From assembly GCF_963678635.1 (NCBI RefSeq), contig NC_087065.1:46194381-46254380 (forward strand): a stretch of DNA of 60,000 nt. Reading direction: 5' to 3'. Every line of letters starts with the position of its first letter. Position 1 is the stretch's first letter. Below the pieces are notes generated by a model. It made no database searches. It saw nothing but the letters and a program-made list of their open reading frames with translations, and was not told where the DNA came from. This DNA comes from Symsagittifera roscoffensis. Taxonomy: Eukaryota > Xenacoelomorpha > Acoela > Convolutidae. Positions 10,500 to 23,700 of this stretch are shown here, piece by piece. Position numbers and translations under genes: made by a program.

Positions 10500-11255
10500 T
10501 AAGGGTCCCAACACCAGAGTCCTGGGAGAGTGATCTAAGTGTCCGAACACCTGAGTGCTGGGATAGTGATCTGAGGGTCCCAGGAACCCACACAAAAGTC
10601 CTCACACTCGAGCGAAGGGTCCTAGGACAGTACAGAAGGGTCCCAAGACCCTACCTGAGGATCACAACACTCGAGCTAAGGATCCTAGGACAGTACAGAA
10701 GGGTCCCAAGACGCTACCTAAGGATCACAACACTTGAGCGAAGGGTCCCAAGACCCTACCGGAAAATACCAACACTCGAGCGAAGGGTCCTAGGACAGTA
10801 CAGAAGGGTCCCATGACCCTACCTAAGGATCAGAACACTTGAGCTAAGGGTCCCAAGACCCTACCAGAAGGTACCAAAACTTGAGCGAAGGGTCCCAGGA
10901 CAGTACCGAAGGGTCCCAGGACAATACAGAAGTGTCCCAGGACAATATAGAAGGGTCCCAAGACCCTACCGGAAGGTACCAATACTTGAGCGAAAGGTCC
11001 CAGGACAGTACCGAAGGGTCCCAGGACACTACCGAAGGGTCCCAAGATCCTACCAGAGGATACCAGAACTTGAGGTAAGGGTAGCAGGACAATACCAAAG
11101 GGTCCCGGCACTAGAGCGAAGGGTCCCAAGACCCTACCGGAAGAATCACAGGAATAGAGCGAAGGGTCCCAAGACCCTACCAAAAGATCCCAAGACCTGA
11201 TCGAAGGGTCCCAAGACCTGATCGAAGGGTCCCAAGACCTAATTGAAGGGTCCCA
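10500..11255. repeat. Minisatellite in the leader of copy 2, GAAGGGTCCCAAGACC type
   Basis: About 750 bases of irregular tandem repeats built on GAAGGGTCCCARGACMVTACC with inserts such as ACTTGAGC; unit length varies from about 20 to 50 bp. It occupies the same place before gag as the minisatellite of copy 1 but has a different unit. Reading frames through it are artefacts of repetition. Confidence 0.93.
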
Positions 11256-11379
11256 ACAATTAATCTAAATTGATTTCGACTGGTTTTTAATAAATAATAG
11301 ATTAGGTATTTTTTTTATATTTTCAAGTAGATTTTACAGTAGGAACTTGTATATATTAGAAGTGTAGATAGAGAAAATT

Positions 11380-13142
11380 CTTTTAAAAATCTTGAAAAAA
11401 AACAGGAGCATCGCTAACAGAAAGGAAAGGGATAGGACTTAAGCAAAACCAAACCTGATCGCAACGAAAACTAACACCAACAAATCCGAGAGTAATGAGG
11501 AAGAATATTTCAGTGAATTTGGTCAACACAAGAAGCAACAAAGAATAGAAGGCCAAAGAGAAAATATCGGAGGAACCGACTATACCGGTCAAGGGTTCTG
11601 ATCTTGAGACACCAGATCAAAGTATAGACGGGGCGGAACAGAAGACGACGGAATCAACACCCATGCCAAACGTAGAAGAACAGGAGAAGAAAACTATAGA
11701 GTTCTCACCGATAGGCAATGTAGACGAAACAACTAACAACACATCGGAAACAATAAAAGACGATTCACAAACAAAAAGAACGTCGTTCACAGAGAAGTTT
11801 GCAGCAATGGTCGAAATGAAACCAAAAAAAAGAGAACGTAATAGCAGCGACCGAGAAAAGCAAAACGTTTGGGACAGTTTCTGCAATACAAACAGAAACT
11901 AAACAAGATAAAGAGCAAGTCACACAAGAAGCAACGGCTACCCAAGATAAACGAACGATGGATTCAAAAACAGCCTCACTCGAGCTGGGCGACTTGATGG
12001 CAAAGTTAGAACAAATTGACAAAACACTGAAGTGCAGTGAGGAAGGACGCCTCGAGCTGAAAAAGGAAGTACGACACAACAAGAATGAGAACCTAGACAA
12101 CTACTATGTCCTGGCGAGGGCTACAGAGGAAAAATTACAACAGAGGGCGGACAAGGTAGAGACGACCGACAAAGGGCGAGAGAAACGTATCAAGAAAGAT
12201 ATGGAGGAGATGAAAAAACGGTAAGACACCGTGAATGAGAAGTTGTGGAATCTAGAAATCAGGATGGATACAATGAGCAAGGAACAGGCACAAAGTTCTG
12301 GTGCCATACAGTCCAACTTGGATGCACTCTTGAGAAACTCTATAGCCCAAGATAAATTGGTGGCAGACAAGCCACCTGGAACTAGAGTCGACTTTGTAGA
12401 ACCGCAACGAAAGAAACGGGAATCTGCACCGTTACCCCGGATTGATAGCAGCATAGGGTCAGGAGGGACCAGGACTGCTATGAAGGGGGGAGCCTCAAAC
12501 TCGACGAGGACACCAGAGGATTCAAGCACACACACGGGTGTACCACCTGATGCCATGACGTGGGCGAGTACCTGGGAAATGATGAACAGGACGCTTGAAG
12601 CATTCGCAACAAGGAACACAGACTCAAGTGACAGAGGAAGTGGCAAATCCAGAAAAACCTTCAAGAAACCCAAGGAACTCAATGACGATTCAGATGGTTG
12701 CTTGGCACCTGGGTTGAAGTAATGAGACTACATCTAGAACAAGGCAACTTTAACGATGAGAGGCAGGTCTGTACGGCGATATTAAGCAATCTAGAGGGCA
12801 CAGCACTAAAGTGCTTGGTAGCAAAGACGGAGGAGGAGCGTGATACCAAAGATAAGATCTTTGAGATACTGTTGAATCGATTGGGATCAGGTATGAAAGG
12901 TCATCACGCGATGACGAAGTTCGAAAAAATAAGACAAAGAGATGATCTTGAAAGATTGAGGAGGAGAAGCGATCCAGATGAATCGACAAACAGAAGAAAC
13001 TTTGTCATCGCTTCAAAATTTATCGACGGAGTGAGAAGTGACGACTTGAGAATTACGATGATGGCAACGTATTACACGATATCGGAGGATAATGCACCAA
13101 CCCCAGAGGAGATGAGACAAATTCAAGAGAGTATATGTTGAT
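11380..13142 (+). pseudogene. gag: Decayed gag of LTR element copy 2
   Basis: Similarity to copy 1 Gag runs through this region but in several frames: 11,663-11,902 (TSFTEKF block), 11,958-12,224 (ELGDL..AKLEQIDK coiled-coil block), 12,231-12,722 (TWASTWEMMNRTLEAF block) and 12,698-13,141 (MRLHLEQ block). Each join is a frameshift or stop; a TAA interrupts at 12,222-12,224. The ATG equivalent to that of copy 1 is not recognisable. The protein cannot be made as one chain, so this is a pseudogene. It is still valuable because it shows the C-terminal part of Gag that is cut off in copy 1. Confidence 0.85.
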
Positions 13143-13500
13143 GAAACCAAAAAAGTACTCGTTCGCGAAAAGCAGAAACATGCAAGGGGGAAGCCAACAA
13201 CAAAGGTCATCATGATACAATTCTAGAGAAGACATGGACAAACGAAGGTCATGTGCAAACTGTGCATCGGCGGATCATCATGTAGCGGATTGCACAACAT
13301 GCAAACAAGGCATAAAAAGCTTGGGACATGCGCCAGACGAAGAAGACATGAGTCAAACGGAAGAACACGAGTTCTACAGTGACTAGATCATCAAAATAGG
13401 CGCGAAGTGTTTTTTTTTCTGCAACCAAGAGGGCCATTTCAGGATGGACTGTGGACCGTCCACTCTTTCAAAGAAGAATCAAAGTCACCCAAAACACTAG
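13143..13500 (+). pseudogene. Zinc-knuckle segment of the copy 2 gag
   Basis: Two nucleic-acid-binding CCHC knuckles are readable. The first (13,252-13,293) is CANCASADHHVADC, a perfect C-x2-C-x4-H-x4-C. The second (13,408-13,452) is CFFFCNQEGHFRMDC, with three residues instead of two between the first cysteines because the T run is one codon longer than a standard knuckle would need. A TAG (13,384-13,386) separates them, so this part is also broken. Confidence 0.75.
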
Positions 13501-13666
13501 GAACAGACAAGCAGAAAAATGACTTGCGAACAAAGAGACAGCAAGTGGTGAGCTATCAACGAAGGCAGTAAAGACCGGAACACAAGTCAAAGATGCCACG
13601 GGGGCCGAGACAAGGAGTTGACTAGAGATAAACTATGAGAAAGCAGCTGCAGAGGCTACCAACAGA

Positions 13667-15030
13667 GTGAAGCAAGACTTGGCTACCAAAGAAATTGAGC
13701 AACGGTTAAAACAGGAAATAGAAAGACAAAAAATGAATGAAACACTCTCGACGACGAGGCCAGAACCAGAGACAGTAGAAAACTTAGTGAACAGGAGTAA
13801 TTGCAACACCTTGAAGATGTTGACCGGGAAACCATTTGGCATTACAAAGATTGGGGCGAGAATCATGTCAACAATCAAAGTGGGCGGTCATGAAGTAACG
13901 AGAAACCTGAGTGAACCGAGTGATCAAACAGTAATGCACACTGATGTATATGCGGATTACTTGAGAACAATAAGCCCGCAAACCCATTCTAGAGCACTAA
14001 AAGCGTTACTCGCGAGAGGTGGTGGCAAATCAATTCGAATAGACAACAGATACACGGAAGCCTATGGTCCACATGAGGTCATGTTGGACATAGATGGAAT
14101 AAACATCTATACAAAGACAATGATTACATGTGATGATGCTCTAGCCGGACAAATCAATGTTGGTAGAGAAGAACTAAGAGTGAGATCGATTGGGCACTGT
14201 GCTATGTTAGAAGAAGATGCCATGCATTTGGGAACGGAAGCAGACGTATCTGCACATGTACTGGACATAAGCGGGAAGAAGACGCAACTGCGTGGGTTGT
14301 TGAACACAGGAGCCGTCTTGAGTGTAATACCAATTGAAACTTTGAGAAAAATGGGATGCGTCAGAGATGACTTGATTGACTCAAGAATACGGCTGTCAGC
14401 AGCAAACAAGGGGGCGCTTCGGGTTCTAGGCAGGACACCAATAATAGCCCTAAATCTGGGGGAACGCAATTTGTGGATGAGCTTTCTGGTGGTGGAAAAT
14501 CTAGATGAGTCTGACCAATTCAATTTAGGCAAAGATTTTATCAGGAATTTCGATGTAACAAGTGATCTTAACAATGCGATGTTCAGGATTCGAAACCCGG
14601 AAAGGAAGTACATAATTAAACCGGTAAATTTGATGATGGCGAATGAAATTAAGGCTCCAATTTTCTTGAGTAGGAGGGTAAGGCTGAAAGCGAATGAGGC
14701 GGCAATAGTAAGTTTGCGGATAAAAAACTATTACGAACTAGGTGACAAAAAACAAGTATGTATAGTACCGAATCCAAACAGACAAAGTGCTAATTTAGGA
14801 TGATCCTTCTCGATAACCAAGAGTGGCCTCTGCGTCAGTGTCTTGTTGAATACTTTTGATATACCAATCACAATCCCGAAGGGGAGGAAGCTGGGATACG
14901 CACTGCCCGTGAAAACTAGATATGGAATGACTGAAAATGTGAAAGAAAATGAAGTTTTTGATCGCCCAAATCATAGATCATCATTCATCAGGTCTTGTGA
15001 AGTCGCTTAGTCAGAGACATATGATGAACT
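13667..15030 (+). pseudogene. Protease region of LTR element copy 2, active-site Asp changed to Asn
   Basis: A 378-codon frame (13,667-14,803) ends with a retropepsin-like domain; similarity continues in another frame to about 15,030 before the gap. The active-site motif, normally D-T-G-A in a hydrophobic context, here reads LLNTGAVLSVIP, with the Asn codon AAC at 14,303-14,305, so proteolysis should be lost. The distal hydrophobic motif is FNLGKDFIRNF (about 14,520-14,552). About 190 residues of unrecognised linker precede the protease. The usual next domain, reverse transcriptase, is not reached. Confidence 0.8.
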
Positions 15031-15070
15031 TTCGAGCTGTTCGAATTTTCCAGAAAGACTCACGCCAGAG

Positions 15071-15270
15071 NNNNNNNNNNNNNNNNNNNNNNNNNNNNNN
15101 NNNNNNNNNNNNNNNNNNNNNNNNNNNNNNNNNNNNNNNNNNNNNNNNNNNNNNNNNNNNNNNNNNNNNNNNNNNNNNNNNNNNNNNNNNNNNNNNNNNN
15201 NNNNNNNNNNNNNNNNNNNNNNNNNNNNNNNNNNNNNNNNNNNNNNNNNNNNNNNNNNNNNNNNNNNNNN
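15071..15270. other. Assembly gap (200 N)
   Basis: Exactly 200 N. Frames that appear to cross it are not real. The sequences on the two sides do not look like one gene, so the true distance is unknown. Confidence 1.
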
Positions 15271-17795
15271 TCGGTTTATGGGTTCTTCTTCCGCGTCAGT
15301 TTCCTGTTGTGCAGAGTCTCCGATGTTTTGAAAATCATTGCGTTGTTCAACTGATCTATTATCTCCGATTAAAATTCTTGCGACCAAATGCCGCACATTT
15401 TGTTCAACATTGTTGAAATAAAATCCACAAAAGACTCTTTTTAGAGCACATTGGGTTATTCGAACTTGGAAGAGTTGAGGGAGGGAAGAGTTGTTTGGTT
15501 TTCCCGTATTAAATGAACGGATGTGTTGGTGATGCTGCTCATTTTTTTTGATAATAATTTTCTTTGAGTTCCCCCAGTTTTCAGCATGAGCGAAATAGAA
15601 GTTCTTATCCGAATTCTCATTGGCTGCCTAAGTCTCCCGCTTTGTTAGCAACAGTTTTGATTCCAAAATTTTGTTTTGATTTGCGAATCAATTTTGTTGA
15701 ACAATTCTTTATGTTCTGACTGTTCTTTCATTGGTGTCGATTGAAGTCCCTATTGCTGTATGGTGAAGAATCCAATTAGATATTTTGTGAAAAAAAATTC
15801 TGTGAACTGTACCCTCTACAACCAATGGCTGTCTTTTATTGCAGTGGTGCGCCAAACTTAGCGGGAGACCAAAACTTTTTTTTGATAAGTACCTCTCATA
15901 GTGTGTTGTTTTGTAGATAATTGATTGACCATTCAATTCTCAAATCTATTGAAGTCTGAAGTACCTTTAATATTTTTTGTTCATCGTTCGTTGAAATTTT
16001 TTGTTTCTTTCAGCCGTTTTTTCTTGTCTTTCAGGCAAGTTTTTCTTGACATTCATCAAAAATTATAACCAATGGCCTTCATATCTCATCAATTGTTCTT
16101 CCAATTATGTCTCCTACCTTTCTCAAGTCTTCAGCTTCCCTACCGCTAATTTTTTGCCCTAATATCTTTGCTTGAGAACCTGGTACTGAAATCAGTGAAC
16201 CATTTGTTCTAAGAGAAATTACGTTTTCATGTGCCTTAAAAATCAGAAATTTACTTTTTATGTCAGTACCTTGAGAATTTATCAAAAAAATGGAGGCAAC
16301 AATGTTCAATTTATTTTAATTATTCAGGTACTTTGAAGAGTTAAACACATTTTCCCAGACATTTTTTCTAATGAGTGAAAATCTCAGCGCCCTGCTGGTA
16401 ATTGCACCATATGTTAAATCCATTGGTGGCCACGAGATGTGAAAACGCACAAGGCACTAACAACGCAAATCAAACAACACAAATATAACAGACGTCATTT
16501 CGCTAACATTTCTCAATCTACCTCATCGTTTTTTCCTTGCGACATTTTTACTGCTTCTTTTTTGGTAATCAGCTCAAGTAACTACTCCCTGCATGCCCAC
16601 CTGGGAGAAAACTTCACTTCGAGCTCGTTATGTTTTTGAAGCTTTCCTTACCATGTGATGAACTCGGGTTTGCTTGAATTTTTTTGCTTCAATTGCAAGA
16701 CCAGAATCTTCTCCGTCCAAACGGCTAAAAATCAAGTCCTTATCATTATATCAGTTGGCCAAAACATTCCGGGTACCCTTCCTGTGGCAGTAAAAAAGGA
16801 CTCGAATACAAACTCTCATTTCGCCGAAAAATTTGATAAGCACTCAGATTTTGCTGGAGGAAAAATTTTGGTTTTGTGGATATTCAAAAATTTTCTTATG
16901 TCGTGCCACCTCACTAAAAAATCTACACCCTCAGTGGAACTTTCACGATTGAACTGAGTAGTCTTTTGCTTCTTTTTTTTTGGTTGCGATTCAATGATAG
17001 GCTCAGTATGGCTGCAATTTGACTCGATTATTTCCTATTTCCTCCTTTGTTCAGCATCAGGGTTGCGCAAAACAACTTTCCGCTACACTGTGGATCATTT
17101 AGGAATAATTAAATCAGTTAAACGTAAAAAAAAGGAGATTTTTTTTATTCTCCATTTTTCAAAATTTCTATTCCATTTAAAAAATTTTAGAACCGATCAC
17201 TTTAAAAGATAAATCAGATCAAATAGCAATAATTCGATAATGGCAATGATTCTATAAAAAAACTACACACCAATCAAATCTCAGCCTATCGCATGAGAGT
17301 TTGGTAATTTTATTTTTCCTCACTTTTTAGAGTAATTTATTATACTTGATTTCAAATGTGTTTTATTCTGGGGTGTTTATTTCTAGTTTAGCCATAGATA
17401 ATATTGAATATTGGACCATAATCCAATTTGTTGAAAATCAAAATCCCTGTTGTTGGAAAATTTGGATAAAATGAAATCATTACCTGAAAAAACTAACTTT
17501 TGTAGCGAACGTATTTCGCTCATCTAAAAATTACGCAACATTATGCCACTTAGGGGATTATCTATCAACCAAAATAACTTTAAAAACAGTGTACAAAAAA
17601 AACCAAAAAACAACGGTACTAAATTCGACTGAATTTAATACGATTGAAACGAACATAAAAAGATATGCTGAAAAAAACGGGTAATTTAAAAAGGGGGAAT
17701 TTCACGATAGTTCAGATTTGAGAAATTAGTTCTGTTAGTTTATTGGATAAGTTATGAACAGCACAAGCAGTTACAAGACAAGCTGTTCCGAGTTC
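15271..17795. other. AT-rich region without a recognised gene
   Basis: Only short frames are seen. Just after the gap a minus-strand stretch (about 15,271-15,396) reads as a charged peptide containing DFQNIGDSAQQETDAEEEP, and 16,079-16,309 (minus) has 76 codons with regular composition (SVPGSQAKILGQKISGREAE). Both could be remnants of a minus-strand mobile element whose body lies in the gap, but I cannot name a family. The part 16,440-17,795 shows only A/T runs. Confidence 0.4.
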
Positions 17796-20700
17796 CGACA
17801 GAAGTTTTTTTTTGTTCATTTAATTTCCAAAAAGCCTCAAAAACAGGCAACTAGTTTCCTCTACCATTGGGACTTTAGGAGCAGCATTCAAAATTTTAGA
17901 AGAAGGCTGATTTTTCAAAAAGAATTGTCTCACTCGGCCTCAAATGGCAAGTTAATTTTTTGACTGAACAAACCTACCGTAATTTCGGTCCTTTTGGCGC
18001 TCAAGTCTGGGCGTCAAACTGGCAGGAAAAAAAACTTCTTTCTTTGCGCCAGATTAACTACGGCGAAAACAACGAACAGTTGGTAAAAAATATATCACCT
18101 TTAGTGCGCCAATGCTAAAGGTTATAAATTCCTCTTGTTATGTGTAACGGTCCAAACGACTGATACGAGTCCGTGCCAAGGGAACTAAGCTGAAAAAAAA
18201 CAGACAGACGAAAATTCAGTGTGTTTTAATTTTCAAAATTTAAGGTCTCGGACGGACTCCAAACGCGAGCATTTCTCTAGAAAAACGTCTCAAGTTCAAC
18301 AGGATTACTATAAATGACAAACTTCTCTTTTTTGCCGCTTATATTTTTTTACCTTCCTATAATTGGGATCTCCAGCTAAATTGAATTATTTTAAAGTCAA
18401 AAACACAATAAGTTGCCAGTATTGTTTTTCATAGAAAACGAAAATATATATATATTATCAGCGGTGCTAATTATTAAAGCAGATAGATTTTTCAGCAGAT
18501 CAAAAACTTGCAGGTCATATAAATTATTGGCAAGCTTGATTTCACATAACTATGTTGCGACAGAAGTTTTTTTTGTTCATTTAATTTCCAAAAAGCCTCA
18601 AAAACAGGCAACTAGTTTCCTCTACCATTGGGAATTTAGGAGCAGCATTCAAAATTTTAGAAGAAGGCTGATTTTTCAAAAAGAATTGTCTCACTCGGCC
18701 TCAAATGGCAAGTTAATTTTTTGACTGAACAAACCTACCGTAATTTCGGTCCTTTTGGCGCTCAAGTCTGGGCGTCAAACTGGCAGGAAAAAAAACTTCT
18801 TTCTTTGCGCCAGATTAACTACGGCGAAAACAACGAACAGTTGGTAAAAAATATATCACCTTTAGTGCGCCAATGCTAAAGGTTATAAATTCCTCTTGTT
18901 ATGTGTAACGGTCCAAACGACTGATACGAGTCCGTGCCAAGGGAACTAAGCTGAAAAAAAACAGACAGACGAAAATTCAGTGTGTTTTAATTTTCAAAAT
19001 TTAAGGTCTCGGACGGACTCCAAACGCGAGCATTTCTCTAGAAGCACGTCTCAAGTTCAACAGGATTACTATAAATGACAAACTTCTCTTTTTTGCCGCT
19101 TATATTTTTTTACCTTCCTATAATTGGGATCTCCAGCTAAATTGAATTATTTTAAAGTCAAAAACACAATAAGTTGCCAGTATTGTTTTTCATAGAAAAC
19201 GAAAATATATATATATATTATCAGCGGTGCTAATTATTAAAGCAGATAGATTTTTCAGCAGATCAAAAACTTGCAGGTCATATAAATTATTGGCAAGCTT
19301 GATTTCACATAACTATGTTGCGACAGAAGTTTTTTTTTGTTCATTTAATTTCCAAAAAGCCTCAAAAACAGGCAACTAGTTTCCTCTACCATTGGGACTT
19401 TAGGAGCAGCATTCAAAATTTTAGAAGAAGGCTGATTTTTCAAAAAGAATTGTCTCACTCGGCCTCAAATGGCAAGTTAATTTTTTGACTGAACAAACCT
19501 ACCGTAATTTCGGTCCTTTTGGCGCTCAAGTCTGGGCGTCAAACTGGCAGGAAAAAAAACTTCTTTCTTTGCGCCAGATTAACTACGGCGAAAACAACGA
19601 ACAGTTGGTAAAAAATATATCACCTTTAGTGCGCCAATGCTAAAGGTTATAAATTCCTCTTGTTATGTGTAACGGTCCAAACGACTGATACGAGTCCGTG
19701 CCAAGGGAACTAAGCTGAAAAAAAAACAGACAGACGAAAATTCAGTGTGTTTTAAATTTCAAAATTTAAGGTCTCGGACGGACTCCAAACGCGAGCATTT
19801 CTCTAGAAGCACGTCTCAAGTTCAACAGGATTACTATAAATGACAAACTTCTCTTTTTTGCCGCTTATATTTTTTTACCTTCCTATAATTGGGATCTCCA
19901 GCTAAATTGAATTATTTTAAAGTCAAAAACACAATAAGTTGCCAGTATTGTTTTTCATAGAAAACGAAAATATATATATATTATCAGCGGTGCTAATTAT
20001 TAAAGCAGATAGATTTTTCAGCAGATCAAAAACTTGCAGGTCATATAAATTATTGGCAAGCTTGATTTCACATAACTATGTTGCGACAGAAGTTTTTTTT
20101 TGTTCATTTAATTTCCAAAAAGCCTCAAAAACAGGCAACTAGTTTCCTCTACCATTGGGACTTTAGGAGCAGCATTCAAAATTTTAGAAGAAGGCTGATT
20201 TTTCAAAAAGAATTGTCTCACTCGGCCTCAAATGGCAAGTTAATTTTTTGACTGAACAAACCTACCGTAATTTCGGTCCTTTTGGCGCTCAAGTCTGGGC
20301 GTCAAACTGGCAGGAAAAAAAACTTCTTTCTTTGCGCCAGATTAACTACGGCGAAAACAACGAACAGTTGGTAAAAAATATATCACCTTTAGTGCGCCAA
20401 TGCTAAAGGTTATAAATTCCTCTTGTTATGTGTAACGGTCCAAACGACTGATACGAGTCCGTGCCAAGGGAACTAAGCTGAAAAAAAACAGACAGACGAA
20501 AATTCAGTGTGTTTTAATTTTCAAAATTTAAGGTCTCGGACGGACTCCAAACGCGAGCATTTCTCTAGAAGCACGTCTCAAGTTCAACAGGATTACTATA
20601 AATGACAAACTTCTCTTTTTTGCCGCTTATATTTTTTTACCTTCCTATAATTGGGATCTCCAGCTAAATTGAATTATTTTAAAGTCAAAAACACAATAAG

Positions 20701-23700
20701 TTGCCAGTATTGTTTTTCATAGAAAACGAAAATATATATATATTATCAGCGGTGCTAATTATTAAAGCAGATAGATTTTTCAGCAGATCAAAAACTTGCA
20801 GGTCATATAAATTATTGGCAAGCTTGATTTCACATAACTATGTTGCGACAGAAGTTTTTTTTTGTTCATTTAATTTCCAAAAAGCCTCAAAAACAGGCAA
20901 CTAGTTTCCTCTACCATTGGGACTTTAGGAGCAGCATTCAAAATTTTAGAAGAAGGCTGATTTTTCAAAAAGAATTGTCTCACTCGGCCTCAAATGGCAA
21001 GTTAATTTTTTGACTGAACAAACCTACCGTAATTTCGGTCCTTTTGGCGCTCAAGTCTGGGCGTCAAACTGGCAGGAAAAATAACTTCTTTCTTTGCGCC
21101 AGATTAACTACGGCGAAAACAACGAACAGTTGGTAAAAAATATATCACCTTTAGTGCGCCAATGCTAAAGGTTATAAATTCCTCTTGTTATGTGTAACGG
21201 TCCAAACGACTGATACGAATCCGTGCCAAGGGAACTAAGCTGAAAAAAAACAGACAGACAAAAATTCAGTGTGTTTTAATTTTCAAAATTTAAGGTCTCG
21301 GACGGACTCCAAACGCGAGCATTTCTCTAGAAGCACGTCTCAAGTTCAACAGGATTACTATAAATGACAAACTTCTCTTTTTTGCCGCTTATATTTTTTT
21401 ACCTTCCTATAATTGGGATCTCCAGCTAAATTGAATTATTTTAAAGTCAAAAACACAATAAGTTGCCAGTATTGTTTTTCATAGAAAACGAAAATATATA
21501 TATATTATCAGCGGTGCTAATTATTAAAGCAGATAGATTTTTCAGCAGATCAAAAACTTGCAGGTCATATAAATTATTGGCAAGCTTGATTTCACATAAC
21601 TATGTTGCGACAGAAGTTTTTTTTTGTTCATTTAATTTCCAAAAAGCCTCAAAAACAGGCAACTAGTTTCCTCTACCATTGGGACTTTAGGAGCAGCATT
21701 CAAAATTTTAGAAGAAGGCTGATTTTTCAAAAAGAATTGTCTCACTCGGCCTCAAATGGCAAGTTAATTTTTTGACTGAACAAACCTACCGTAATTTCGG
21801 TCCTTTTGGCGCTCAAGTCTGGGCGTCAAACTGGCAGGAAAAAAAACTTCTTTCTTTGCGCCAGATTAACTACGGCGAAAACAACGAACAGTTGGTAAAA
21901 AATATATCACCTTTAGTGCGCCAATGCTAAAGGTTATAAATTCCTCTTGTTATGTGTAACGGTCCAAACGACTGATACGAGTCCGTGCCAAGGGAACTAA
22001 GCTGAAAAAAAAACAGACAGACGAAAATTCAGTGTGTTTTAATTTTCAAAATTTAAGGTCTCGGACGGACTCCAAACGCGAGCATTTCTCTAGAAGCACG
22101 TCTCAAGTTCAACAGGATTACTATAAATGACAAACTTCTCTTTTTTGCCGCTTATATTTTTTTACCTTCCTATAATTGGGATCTCCAGCTAAATTGAATT
22201 ATTTTAAAGTCAAAAACACAATAAGTTGCCAGTATTGTTTTTCATAGAAAACGAAAATATATATATATATTATCAGCGGTGCTAATTATTAAAGCAGATA
22301 GATTTTTCAGCAGATCAAAAACTTGCAGGTCATATAAATTATTGGCAAGCTTGATTTCACATAACTATGTTGCGACAGAAGTTTTTTTTTGTTCATTTAA
22401 TTTCCAAAAAGCCTCAAAAACAGGCAACTAGTTTCCTCTACCATTGGGACTTTAGGAGCAGCATTCAAAATTTTAGAAGAAGGCTGATTTTTCAAAAAGA
22501 ATTGTCTCACTCGGCCTCAAATGGCAAGTCAATTTTTTGACTGAACAAACCTACCGTAATTTCGGTCCTTTTGGCGCTCAAGTCTGGGCGTCAAACTGGC
22601 AGGAAAAAAAACTTCTTTCTTTGCGCCAGATTAACTACGGCGAAAACAACGAACAGGTGGTAAAAAATATATCACCTTTAGTGCGCCAATGCTAAAGGTT
22701 ATAAATTCCTCTTGTTATGTGTAACGGTCCAAACGACTGATACGAGTCCGTGCCAAGGGAACTAAGCTGAAAAAAAACAGACAGACGAAAATTCAGTGTG
22801 TTTTAATTTTCAAAATTTAAGGTCTCGGACGGACTCCAAACGCGAGCATTTCTCTAGAAGCACGTCTCAAGTTCAACAGGATTACTATAAATGACAAACT
22901 TCTCTTTTTTGCCGCTTATATTTTTTTACCTTCCTATAATTGGGATCTCCAGCTAAATTGAATTATTTTAAAGTCAAAAACACAATAAGTTGCCAGTATT
23001 GTTTTTCATAGAAAACGAAAATATATATATATTATCAGCGGTGCTAATTATTAAAGCAGATAGATTTTTCAGCAGATCAAAAACTTGCAGGTCATATAAA
23101 TTATTGGCAAGCTTGATTTCACATAACTATGTTGCGACAGAAGTTTTTTTTGTTCATTTAATTTCCAAAAAGCCTCAAAAACAGGCAACTAGTTTCCTCT
23201 ACCATTGGGAATTTAGGAGCAGCATTCAAAATTTTAGAAGAAGGCTGATTTTTCAAAAAGAATTGTCTCACTCGGCCTCAAATGGCAAGTTAATTTTTTG
23301 ACTGAACAAACCTACCGTAATTTCGGTCCTTTTGGCGCTCAAGTCTGGGCGTCAAACTGGCAGGAAAAAAAACTTCTTTCTTTGCGCCAGATTAACTACG
23401 GCGAAAACAACGAACAGTTGGTAAAAAATATATCACCTTTAGTGCGCCAATGCTAAAGGTTATAAATTCCTCTTGTTATGTGTAACGGTCCAAACGACTG
23501 ATACGAGTCCGTGCCAAGGGAACTAAGCTGAAAAAAAACAGACAGACGAAAATTCAGTGTGTTTTAATTTTCAAAATTTAAGGTCTCGGACGGACTCCAA
23601 ACGCGAGCATTTCTCTAGAAGCACGTCTCAAGTTCAACAGGATTACTATAAATGACAAACTTCTCTTTTTTGCCGCTTATATTTTTTTACCTTCCTATAA

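Larger units (their letters stand above)
5844..15070 (+). mobile_element. LTR retrotransposon copy 2 (same family as copy 1), decayed
   Basis: The copy starts TGTGCCAGTCGGTC at 5844 and runs right as the mirror image of copy 1. Its LTR/leader spans 5844-6098 and 8271 to about 11,380, and is interrupted by the MULE at 6099-8261. Then come a decayed gag (about 11,380-13,142), two zinc knuckles (13,252-13,452) and a protease region (13,667-15,030). It ends in the assembly gap, so RT, RNase H and integrase are not seen. The two arms share blocks such as GACCAGAGTGAAC (about 8317, and reversed at about 4580) and the G-rich leader near 9730 (reversed near 2990). Confidence 0.8.

Noticed and set aside
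10830-11183. 117-codon ORF of repeated WDPS/LGPF type
   Set aside because: Same reason: reading through the leader minisatellite of copy 2.
14949-15416. ORFs crossing the N run
   Set aside because: The unknown bases hide stops and frames; the two sides show no common gene.
18413-18724. 103- and 67-codon ORFs repeated in the satellite units
   Set aside because: They start with TTG, their length depends on the T-run length (8 or 9), and several units lose them by TA-run changes, so there is no sign of selection.
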